A DNA stretch of 64,000 nucleotides, from positions 1-64,000 of the forward strand of contig JAURVB010014474.1 of the NCBI GenBank assembly GCA_033002965.1. Direction: 5' to 3'. Position 1 is the first letter of the stretch. Each line of letters starts with the position of its first letter. Of this stretch, positions 48,610 through 58,808 are shown piece by piece. Origin of the DNA: Piper betle (lineage: Eukaryota > Streptophyta > Magnoliopsida > Piperales > Piperaceae). The notes below the pieces were generated by a model. It searched no databases. It had not been told where the DNA came from and saw nothing but the letters and a program-made list of their open reading frames with translations. Position numbers and translations under genes: made by a program.

Positions 48610-49150
48610 GTTGGTCGTAGAAGGAATTTCGATGACAAAATTTCCTCAGGTGGGTAATAAATCAGTTAACTTAGTTTTGCATGTAACACTTATGAAGGGC
48701 CGCATCATTACATATGGTAAAAGAGGAACCTGGTTTCATTTTAAATGGTATGTTGGACTAGAGACGTTAGCTAAGTTATCAGTCACATGCAAGAAAAAGA
48801 CGCGGACTGGGGCTATCAAAGGGCCAAGTATAAGAATTTCGAGGATAAAATTTCATAAGAGTGAGTGGATTATGAGATCCCTCACTTTAGTTCTACATAT
48901 AATACCAACTTGGGGGTAAGATCCTGTTTATAAGTGAGAATAAAATATATATATCTTCAAGTTCATTTAACTATTTTTAAGAAATGACATAGCCCATTAA
49001 TTAGCTCTTTTGGTCGGGTCGTTATAAATAGTATTAGAGCAACCTAGACGAAGGACGTTGGGTAGGCTACTGGCCATGAACTAGCAACGGGCCAAGTGTA
49101 TAAATTTGATGATGAAATTTCATAAAATGGGTGGATTCAGGTACGCTATT
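48610..49150 (+). repeat. TRIM-like miniature LTR element, partial tandem copies
   Basis: An LTR at 48871-49026 (TATGAGATCCCTCAC ... GGTCGGGTCGTTATA) is followed by a primer-site-like AATAGTATTAGAGCAACC, close to the TGGTATCAGAGC initiator-Met type. Before it lies an internal region (48716-48870) preceded by a truncated LTR. There is no coding capacity. The layout (LTR about 150 bp, internal about 150 bp) is that of terminal-repeat retrotransposons in miniature. Confidence 0.75.
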
Positions 49151-49405
49151 ATGATTGGACTTATGCTATAAAAATCAATAAATATAATATATTATGATAG
49201 GACTGAAGCTATAAAAATTAATAAATATGAACTAATTGATTTTGATCATTACCAGACTTGTAGGAAAATATAAATACAAACATATATCATATTTTAAAGC
49301 AATTAATGTAAAGGAAAAACAATAAGATAAATAAATGTAAAAGGAAGTCATACAGTGTTTAGCACAAAAAATCAAATAGGATACTTGTTCACCAATATTT
49401 AATAA

Positions 49406-52242
49406 TGTAACACCCTGTTTCGGTTCACCCGTAAACAAACCCGGAAGTGTTACAAGCAACTGAACCGTTCGTTAATCTACTTAATTCAGTTAAGCAGGGC
49501 CAGATATACCCTTGGTGTCTCAAAATGGTGATGCAATATGTAAAGCATCGATGAGGTACTTTGGTTCTAACGTTATCCTATATACAAGCTATGATATGCA
49601 ATCAAGTATAAAACAACCAAACAAATGAAATGTTTTAAAAAAATATCTAATTTTAAAGCCAAATGGACAGTCTCTCCTAAAAGTGTAATAGGGACTACCC
49701 TATCACCAACAAACAATATATATTTATAACAATAAAAATAAAAAACATATCCAAAACACAACATTTCCTTCACATTCCAATTATCATTACTCTTTTTGTC
49801 ATCTGAGCCGAGTCTAAATTCCTTTACTCACCTTGTTTATTTCCATTCTCAATTTCATTCACATGCAAAATATTCATATCAATTCACCGAATGACATTTC
49901 AAATTTCATCATTCAAATAGTTGAACACTCATCATCATCATCAATTACACTCGGTAGGTACATGTGTGAGCAATTTCAGTGCTGCTCTTCCGTAGTCTTG
50001 ACCGTGCTGATTCCTCACAGTTCTCACCTCCATAGATAATAAAAAGACGTAAGCAACAAGCATTATTGGTCCAAAAATAACTAATATCAAATTAACACAG
50101 GAGAGCTATTGAATAAAAACCTCATTACTCTTCCTCATAGAAACTCTCTTGAGGGCAATAACTAGGAGCCGTTGACTTTGTGTGACAATGTCCTATTTTT
50201 ATCTCATCCTCATTCATTTGTTACTTTAAACTTTCCCCTCCTTGAAAAATTCATTCTCTTTACTTTCAGCCCTCTATATCCTCCGTATCACTCCTGGCCA
50301 TTAGTGCAGAGGCAGAGTACTCTCAGACATGCGCTTATAGTACCTTTTAAAACTACAATTTTACACATGCACTGCATAGTAGTACCCGTAAACCTCCACA
50401 CTTCTTCGGGTTTGAGAAACTAGAGTTATCAAGATCCCTCGGCAATTGAACGGATGCTCACTAATTCTAGAGCCTGCTTTGACTTACGGACACCCTTTCT
50501 CAAGACACGGTCGCTGATTTTTCCTCGTCTCGCATCTCACTGAAAAAGTGAAAAACTACGTGTACATAGGCCTGGGTAGGGATTTCAATATAATAGGTCT
50601 AAAGGCATCGTGATCTGGATTTGAGTTTTCAAAAACAAACTCGAGGGATCTAATCATCGAGGGTTATTAATCTGGAAATTTAATACGACTAGATGGCTCA
50701 TGTAGAGTAGGATACAATAAATCCACCACTTAGCACGTCTGCTTGCTTATTAAAACAAAACACAACAGAGAATAGAACTCAAACTAGAAGCGAATCCTAA
50801 ACGAACATGGTATAAGCTCCAGTCGTGTCCACACGCCTAGGCGACGAGCTCCTACTTTATACCTAAACATCAAACTAAAAGTTAACGCTCGCTTATGATG
50901 CATTCACACATCTTATAGCACACACATCATCAAGACACACTCACATCAATCATACATCAATCCATATAATATTTCCTATGCTACATTACATTAGATTACG
51001 ATACTTACTTAGTTTACCTAATTAGTTCCTTAGCATTCATTTTAATACAATTCAATCAAGCAATTCATATTTTTATTACAATAAAATAAATAAAACATCA
51101 ATCAATCAATCCTAGCATATTGTGCTAATAATTATCACCTTTAATAAATTAAGTCAGAGTTAATTGTACTCATGTCATTGGCTATCGAAGAAAGCTAGGG
51201 TTTCATTGCTCAGCTCAAGACACGGATTAGGCCACCGACAGTGCTTGAAGTTCGATTGGATTCGCATGGATCAATTCAGAAGAAGAACTGGCAAATTTAA
51301 TAGAATCCAATTTTCTGGTAGTTTTCAACAGTTTTTTGCCACCTTTCTGGTGGCTTTACGGCGGTTTCCCGGCTACTATTCCGGCGAGGCAATCCAGGCT
51401 ATTGGTCAACACCGGCTCAACAAGCTCGACCCAATAGTGGTGGTGATGAGGATGGCAACGGCAGCGGCGTTGACTGCCAGCAGAGGTGACGAGTCAGCCG
51501 GGGTCAATTAGTCATCCAATTGGCCCTTGGGTGGCATCGTTGGGAATGGGGGAAAGGCTTGGTTAGGTCAAGGAGGAGGCATTAGAGGCATGATGGCAGC
51601 CAAGTGGTGCGGGACTGTTGCACGATCGCTCGGCATCGAGGGGTCGTGGAGTTTAGGCTGCAGGCAGTGATGCTCGGGCTGGCACGACGACGACATGGTA
51701 TTGTCGATTGGCGGCGGTGTGGCAGCCGGAGGGGTCGTCGACTGTGAGGGTGGCGGCAATGTCGAGGGTTTTGGGGAGAAAAGTCGTGAAGGAAGTCTCG
51801 GGGACAATCTCGTGAATAAAACTTAACTTGACTCTGACTCGAGTAAAAAATAATAACTAATTTATAATAAATCCAAAAGAAATCCAAAAAATAGGGGAAA
51901 ATCCTATAAATATAATACACACCATAACATCACAATGACATGTTCTACAACTAATAACCCTACCAAATTGTTGTAGAACACATCCTAATACATTATTCGA
52001 CCGAAAAATAATTATAGGATCCAGTACAAAAAACTACATATTGTCATATACTTTGATAACTTATTTCTAACCATGTTTTTGACGTTATCATAATATACTC
52101 AAGTACACATAACCGGTCATAGCTCATAACCCACGACTGACCTCAACTTAGTAGCAGTTCACGAAATTGACTTGACTCAAACCTACGGTTGAATCGACTC
52201 GTTCACTAACGTAAAACTTTAACTCTCGTAACGAGTTTTACT
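49406..52242. mobile_element. Complete solo LTR, opposite orientation to those at 36 and 59 kb
   Basis: It starts TGTAACACCCTGTTTCGG at 49406 and ends CGTAACGAGTTTTACT at 52242 (2837 bp). It is flanked by AATAA and AATAG, a 5-bp duplication with one difference. Internal landmarks (CACTTTTAGGAGAGA-type block, CGAGGGTTATTAATCTGGA, GC-rich block 51160-51830) are reverse complements of the LTR at 58809-61874. No gag or pol lies in between, so unequal recombination between two LTRs is the likely origin. Confidence 0.8.
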
Positions 52243-52373
52243 AATAGAATCATTTATTGCCTTTTTTCTAACTATGTATTTAATTATTCTTTGCCATTTT
52301 TTAATAACTCATTAATATAAACCTGCTCTTCCAAGCTGGAACTATGACCCATTAAAAGCTCGCTATCTTTAAT

Positions 52374-52860
52374 GTAAGATCCTCAACTGAGTCTCAGATA
52401 CAATATCCCCTGCAGTAATATCTTGTTTATAAGTGGGAATGAACTATAGATTTTCAACTTCGGTTAACCACTTTTAAAAAATGACATAACCCATTAGTTT
52501 GCATTTTGAAGTAAGCTATTATAGATGTTAGTAGAGCAACCTGATTCCATGTTAAATTGTTGACAGGACTATGGACGTTGTCTAAGTTATGGTTTACGGG
52601 CCAGAAGAGGATGTGGGCTAAGACTTGTAACAAATCAAAGTGTAGGAATTTTAAGAATAAAATTTCTTAAGGTGGTTGAATTATGAGATCCCTCAACTTA
52701 GTCTCAAACCTAATATTTGATCCCGTTTATAAGTGGAATGAATTATAAATCTTCAACTTCAGTTTACCACTTTTGAAAAGATAAAATAGCCTATTAATTT
52801 GCACTTTGGGTAGGGTCGTTACATATGGTAAAAGAGTAACCCGGTTCTATATTAGATGGT
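52374..52860 (+). repeat. TRIM-like element with two LTRs plus extra internal piece
   Basis: LTR 1 is at 52374-52523 (TGTAAGATCCTCAACTG ... GCTATTATA). The internal region runs 52524-52681, with a primer-site-like GATGTTAGTAGAGCAACC and a purine-rich AATTTCTTAAGGTGG before LTR 2. LTR 2 is at 52682-52823 (TATGAGATCCCTCAACTTAG ... GGGTCGTTACA). A second primer-site-like ATGGTAAAAGAGTAACC follows LTR 2, so the copies are tandem (LTR-internal-LTR-internal). No ORF. Confidence 0.8.
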
Positions 52861-53197
52861 TGGCTGGACCAAGACAGAGTTTAATTACTTGGTTTATTTT
52901 GTTTTATTAGATATCAATAGTTGACATCGACATTAACTTTGGTTGCAAAGTTGATTAAGTGTACATAGTGATATCATAACTACGTATGCGGGTCAATCGA
53001 AAGAGCACTAGAAATGTGTTTGATTGAGAGGCGCAATAATAGATAGCTCCAACTCCTCAAGACTGACATTTTGATTTCTAACATTTTGGTCATAAATGCA
53101 TGATTTGGTATGCATCTTGCATGAATGAAGTGGCTGCACGAAGTATCTTCATTTTAGTACGTACCAAATTTTTTAGTTTAAAATTTTCACAAAATTC

Positions 53198-53200
<3 letters not shown>
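52860..53200. repeat. Second copy of the 31.9-33.9 kb segment (empty hAT site)
   Basis: Matches 31937-32028 joined directly to 32857-33090, then 33845-33890. The join (TTGATTAAG-TGTACATAG near 52955) is the pre-insertion site of the hAT-like element. It ends in a (TA)n run at 53199-53240. Confidence 0.8.
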
Positions 53201-53243
<43 letters not shown>

Positions 53244-53689
53244 AAAGTTTGGTTCTATTTTGGGAGGAAGCTTTTCTACCACTCTAGAATCCGCTGTTTT
53301 TCTCATAAACAAATGCTGATTTTCTCAAAACTTTTCAAGCACACTAGAATTGCTGTTTCGGCTCAAAAATAATAAACTGATTGGCACTATTTGTAAACCG
53401 AAATAAAAAATACTAAACGATAAAGTGGATCTAGGCGACCAAACCAAGGGATAATGACGAAGGCTCCATCTTACATGAACCTCCAATACAATTTTAATTT
53501 GGTTTGGTTTATTTTTTGCAAAATTCAATTTGGTTTCAATTACTAAATTTGGTAATTTAGATCGGTCAATTTGAAACTGAATCCATTGTTTGTCAGCTGT
53601 TGGCTTTAACTTTAACTTGGTCGCCTGACATCCTGTGACATGAAAATGAATTGAAGAGGTGAGGCTGTTTTGGCATAAGAGGAAGACCG

Positions 53690-54153
53690 TAGCAACTCTT
53701 GGATTTCCGTGTATAGAGAAAATAAAAGTGAATACTAAAAAAATAAGAGAGAAAAAAGAGGGAGAAATCATCGGAGAAGATGAGAAGGGAGTGCTTTGCT
53801 CCGGCTTCTCAAAATTTTTTTAATGTAACTCTACATTGTTTGGAGATCTCTTATTTGAGTTATTTTTTGTACTTTCTACTTTTTAATTTAATAAATATAT
53901 TTTCAAAGCACGTACATATATTTAACTATGTCATACAATTATTTGTTCTTGAGCTCAAATCTCTCCCAGTGGGAGGAAATTACAGTGCCGCCGTGGCCAC
54001 CGATTACTCTTTATAATTTTTTTTAAAAAAATGTCATAAAATTTTCTAAAATGCAGGTATTTTATGGCAAAATTTCTAAAACAAAGTTATTTTTCTTCAC
54101 CGACACGTTTGTGTTGTCTTCTCAATCCGACTGTAAATTTGGACGATCAATTT
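53690..54153 (+). pseudogene. Orphan PCBER promoter joined to LTR sequence
   Basis: Matches the upstream region of PCBER copy 2 (55010-55375): AATTTTTTTAATGTAACTCT, GTGGGAGGAAATTA, TTTTTCTTCACCGACACGTT, TCAATCCGACTGTAAATTTGG. After GACGATCAATTTTGCC at about 54150 it switches to the inside of an LTR (GCCAGCAGTGGTGATAGGTC, matching 46466 onward). No PCBER exon follows, so the gene body was lost or replaced. Confidence 0.75.
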
Positions 54154-54921
54154 TGCCAGCAGTGGTGATAGGTCGGCCGGGGTCAGTCAGTCAGTCATCC
54201 GGTTGGCCCCTACGTGGCCTTGGCAGCAACACAAGGAATGGGGGAAAGGCTGGTTAGGTCTAGGAGGAGGTGTTAAAGGCATGGTGGCAGTGGAGTGGCA
54301 CAGGATTGTTACGCGATCTGCGACGTCAAGGAGTCGTGGAGTTTGGGCGGCAACCAGGGATGCTCAGGCTAGAACGATGACGACATGGCGGCGATGTGGT
54401 AGCCGGAGGGGTTGACGATGAGGGTGGACGCGGCGTCGAGGGTTTGGGGGTGAAAATTCATGAAGGAGGTCTCAGGGACAATCTCATCAATAAAACTTAA
54501 TTCGACTCCCACTCGAGTAAAAAATAATAACTAATTTATAATACATTCTAAAGAAATCTAGAAAAATAGGAGAAAATCATATAAAATATAATACACACTA
54601 TAACATCACAATAACATGTTCTACAAATAATTACCCACCCAAACAGCTCTAGAATGTATCGTAATGCATTATTTGACCTAAAAATAATTATTGAATCAAA
54701 AACAAAAAAAATAACTGCATATTTTTATATACTGTGATAACTCATTTCTCACTATCTTTTTAACGTTATCATCATATATTTATATACACCTAACCTTCAT
54801 AACTCACAATTCACTGCTAGCCTTGACTCAATAGTATTTTTGAAACCAACCAGTCTCGAACTAACAGTTGAATCGATTAGTCCGCTAATATAAAAGTTTG
54901 ACTCGAATCATGAATTTTGCA
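54154..54921. mobile_element. LTR fragment next to the orphan PCBER promoter
   Basis: Matches 46466-47228 closely throughout, to GAATTTTGCA, and is followed by the same flank AATAGAATCATTTCTCAC. It therefore moved together with host DNA and is not an independent insertion. Confidence 0.8.
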
Positions 54922-55011
54922 AATAGAATCATTTCTCACAAATAAAAAGAAGACCGATTAGTCCACGATTAAATGTTCACGTATAGAGTAAATAAAAGTG
55001 TAATACTCCAA

Positions 55012-55544
55012 AAGTGCTTTCCTCCTGTTTCTTAAAATTTTTTTAATGTAACTTTACATCATTTGGAGATATCTTATTTAAATTTATTTTTTATACTTTA
55101 AACTTTTTAATTTAATAAATATATTTCTAAAGCACGTGCATATATTTGGCTGCCGTACAATTATTTGTTCTGGAGGTCAAATCTCCCCTAGTGGGAGGAA
55201 ATTAGAGTGCCCCACTGGCCACGGATCACATTTTGTAAACTTTTTTAAAAAATTTTTACAAAATGTTCTAAAATTCAAGCTCTCACTGATCGATGTTATT
55301 TTTAAAACAAAGATATTTTTCTTCACCGACACGTTTGTGTTGTCTTCTCAATCCGACCGTCAATTTAGACGATCGATATTGCTTTGTCCAGACCAAAGCT
55401 TCTTGGCACCTCATATATTATCATCCACCCATATCCACTCAATCTTTCCATAAATTCAAGCTCTCATTGATCAACTTCAAGAGTTTCTACATTCCTGATA
55501 GTCATAGCTAGTTGTTAGTTGTTGTTCCGATCAGGAGTTAAATC
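55012..55544 (+). promoter_or_regulatory. Promoter and leader of PCBER copy 2
   Basis: Contains the same blocks as the orphan promoter (53770-54145) and, in its last 220 bases, as the promoter of PCBER copy 1. The 5' leader (ATTCAAGCTCTCATTGATCA, CAAGAGTTTCTACATTC) is near-identical between the two genes. Confidence 0.6.
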
Positions 55545-56860
55545 ATGGCAGAGAAGAGCAAGATCTTGATCATTGGTGCCACCGGCTACCTGGGCAAGTT
55601 CCTGGTCCCGGCCAGCACCAAGCTCGGCCACCCCACCTTCCTCCTCATCAGAGAGAGCTCTGCCTCCAACCCTGCCAAGGCCGCCCTCCTCGACGGCTTC
55701 AAGGCCGACGGCGTCACCATCGTCCATGTACGAACTGGGTCGCCCCGCCCTCATCTATCCTCTGTTTTCTTTTGCTGTCTTTGATTGGTAGGTTGATGTG
55801 GAATGTTGCAGGGGATGTTGACAACCACGAGAGTCTGGTGAAGGCCATCAAGCAGGTCGATGTTGTCGTCGCCTCTCTTAACACGCGCAAATCTGAGGAC
55901 CAGATGAAGATCATAGCTGCCATCAAGGAGGCCGGCAATGTGAAGGTATGAAACGATGACCAGCAGGTGAAGATCACAAGTCATCGGCTTTTTTATTGAA
56001 CGGAGAGAGTGATGTTGGGTGGTTGTGATTGCAGAGGTACTTGCCGTCGGAGTTTGGGAACGATGTGGATCGCACCAGCGCCATTGAGCCTCTCAAGGCT
56101 ATGTTCGTCGCTAAGTCTCAAATCCGGCGAGCTGTGGAGGCTGCTGGGATTCCATATACCTATGTCTCCGCCAACCTCTTTGCTGGGTTTTACCTCCGCA
56201 CATTCGGCCAGATTGGAGCTACTGCCCCTCCGAGAGACAAGGTTGTCATCTTGGGTGATGGCAATGTTAAAGGTAGATACGAACTTAAAGTAGAGAATAA
56301 TCTGTTCATGCGGTGATCTTAATTGTCCATTGATCTGATGTAATTTTCGATCTTGTTTATGCAAACTGCAGGTGTGCTTAACAGTGAAGAAAACATTGCA
56401 ACCTATGCTTTCAAAACTGTGGATGACCCAAGGACTTTGAACAAGATTCTGTACATCAGGCCTGCTGCTAACACAGTCTCTTTCAATGAGCTTGTTGCCC
56501 TTTGGGAGAAGAAGATCGGAAAAACCATTGAGAAGACATACATGCCTGAGGAAGAGGTTCTCAAGAAAATTGAAGGTCAGTCCAAACCATTTACCCTCTT
56601 GTTAACATCAAATTATTGGTGAAATTGCTAATTTGCTTAGTGTTGATTGTTGATGCCCATTGGTGGCTTGTTCATTATTTGCAATGTTTGCAGAGGCGCC
56701 ATTCGAAGATAAGCTTGTTCTGATCACTGGCCACTGCGTGTTTGTGAAGGGAGACCACACCAACTTTGAGATTGATCCTTCCTTCGGCGTGGAGGCTACT
56801 GCACTGTATCCTGATGTTAAGTACACCACCGTCGATGAATTTCTGGACCGATTTGTGTGA
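55545..56860 (+). CDS. PCBER / isoflavone-reductase-like, copy 2 (apparent 1-base frame break in exon 2)
   Basis: Same five-exon structure as copy 1: 55545-55727, 55812-55945, 56035-56272, 56372-56575, 56694-56860. Exon 2 is 134 bases instead of 135. The acceptor is followed by GGGATG where copy 1 has GGGGATG, so as written the frame shifts at its first codon and soon stops. All other exons keep phase and family sequence (GATGYLG loop, KSQIRRAVEAAGIPYT, FEIDPSFGVEATALYPDVKY). With that base the protein would be 308 residues. It differs from copy 1 in exon 2, where VSTLGTLQTAEQ has become VASLNTRKSEDQ, removing the conserved Gly after the fourth strand. Introns are also near-identical to copy 1, so the duplication or a gene conversion is recent. 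Confidence 0.88.
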
Positions 56861-57135
56861 AGAGTCTGACTCCCATCCCAGAAAATTGCACCTTTCTTTG
56901 CATGTTTGTTTGCTTTCGAAATAATGGAAGTGGATGTTGAATGTTGTAGTGGGTTTTGAGTTGTGTGTATGATCAATGAAGGTGTGATCAAGTGATATAT
57001 ATGTATGTCTTTCTGACTTAAAGAAGACTGGTACGTTTATGTTCTCTAAATGCTTGAGCTTTGTATTTTGGATATTGGAAGGTTTATTTGGTTCTGATGG
57101 TACTGGGTCTTGGAATACTTTGTGCAAGCTGAGAG

Positions 57136-57690
57136 AATTAAGTTATTTTAGTTGGCGTAATAGTGAACTCGCGTTGAAAAAGTAAAACTCATGTGAGCAT
57201 TAGAGGCAGCCTGGGGTGACTTCTACGTCAACTTGCAGGAGGATGACAAGCTCAAATCATTCAATAATGAAATGGTAAGAACCGATTAGCCGAACTACCC
57301 ATGATATTTACAAGGAAACTCACATCATCACAAGACATATAGAAGAATCCAAAACCAGCCACGCAAAAAAATGCTAAAATATCTACTACCAAGACAACTT
57401 TAAGCCAAGTATAGATTAAAGAGAAACAAGATGAAATTTTCCTAAGGCAAACGTCATAACAAGAATTATCAATTACAGTATGGCACGGTAAATCCCAATT
57501 TTACATATGGACAATGTAGGAGTTCTGAATAGATATATCCCAGCTCCCTTTTCCCCTGATATTATCTGCATGCCTCTCCCACAAATTCCAATATTGTGAA
57601 AAATCCTATTCAAATTCTCCATTGCAAGTTAACTCCTATGCTTAACCATTACTAGAGACGTTTCATGGAGCCCTTCGTCGTTGATTTGCA
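57136..57690. repeat. Duplicated downstream flank of the PCBER locus (partner 47353-47900)
   Basis: Near-identical to 47353-47900. Here it follows the PCBER copy 2 3' region without an intervening LTR, so this is probably the ancestral order. It ends at GAGGACCC, where a TRIM internal region begins. Confidence 0.85.
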
Positions 57691-58808
57691 AGAGGACCCG
57701 GTTTCATGTTAGATTGGTGATTGGATTAAGGATATTGGCTAGGTTATGGGTCACAGGCTGGAAAAGGATGTGGGCTAGGACTTGCAACAAATCAAAGTGT
57801 ACGAATTTTAGTGATAAAATTTCCTAAGATGGGTGAAGTATAAGATCCCTCAACTTAATTTCACATTTAATACTTACCTAGGTAAGATCTTGTGTATAAG
57901 TAGAATTGATTATATATTTTTAACTTCGGTTAACTACTTTTAAATAGATGACATAGCCCATTAATTTGCACTTCGGATAGGGTCGTTACAAATGGTATAA
58001 GAGCAACGTAGTTTTATATTAGATGGTTGGTTGGATTAGGGACGTTGGCTAGGTTACTGGTCATGCGCCAGAAAAGGATGTGTAATGGGGCTAGTAATAG
58101 GTAAAATGTAGGAATTTTGAGGATAAAATTTCTGGGTTATAGATCCCTTTACTTAATTCCACATTTAATATGTACGATGGGCCGAAGGGCCGGATCATTA
58201 CAGATAGTATAAAAGCAACTTGGTTTCGTGTTAAATGATAGGCTGGACTAGAGACGTTGCCTAGTTTATCGGTCACAAGCAAGAAAAGGATGTGGACTGG
58301 GGCTAGTAACGAGACAAATATAGGAATTTCGAAGACAAAATTCACCTAGGACATGGGCTGGGGCTAGTAATGGGCCAAGTATAGGAATTTCGAGGACAAA
58401 TCTTACCTAAGGTGAGTGGATTGCCGAGTCATTACAGATGGTATAAGAGCAACCTAGTTTCCTGTTAGTTGATAGGCTGGACTAGAGACGTTTGCTTGGT
58501 TATCGGCCATGAGTTAGAAAAGGACATAGGCTGGGGCTAATAACGGGCAGTATAGGAATTTCAAGGACAAAATTCGCATAAGGTGAGTGGATTGTGAGAT
58601 CCCTCAACTTAGTTATATATCTAATAACTACTTGGGGGTAAAATCTTATTTGTAAGTGAGAATGAACTATAGATCTTTAACTTTATTTAACCATTTTTTA
58701 AGAGATGATATAGCCCATTAATTTATACTTTGGGTCGGGTTGTTATAAATAGTATCAGAGTAACTTCGTTCTGTGTTATATAGTGGGTTGGACTAAGGAT
58801 GTTGGTTA
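57691..58808 (+). repeat. Tandem array of TRIM-like elements
   Basis: Internal-region phrases (AGATGGTTGGTTGGATTAGG-like) begin near 57700, 58000, 58212, 58450 and 58757, giving units of about 210-310 bases. Complete LTRs lie near 57840-57989 and 58589-58750; the others are truncated. Each LTR end (GGGTCGTTACA) is followed by a primer-site-like AATGGTATAAGAGCAAC. Internal regions end in AGGAATTTCGAGGACAAA then TAAGGTGAGTGGATTG, which resembles a polypurine tract next to the following LTR. No ORF. Confidence 0.8.

Noticed and set aside
48406..48657. 83-codon ORF beginning MSVKAERTCSHGELYLDRQA
   Set aside because: No recognised family, no splice context, and its end overlaps the TRIM-like repeat.
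58740..58765. GGTATCAGAG-like phrases as possible tRNA genes
   Set aside because: They are primer-binding-site-like sequences next to miniature LTR ends; no cloverleaf can be formed around them.
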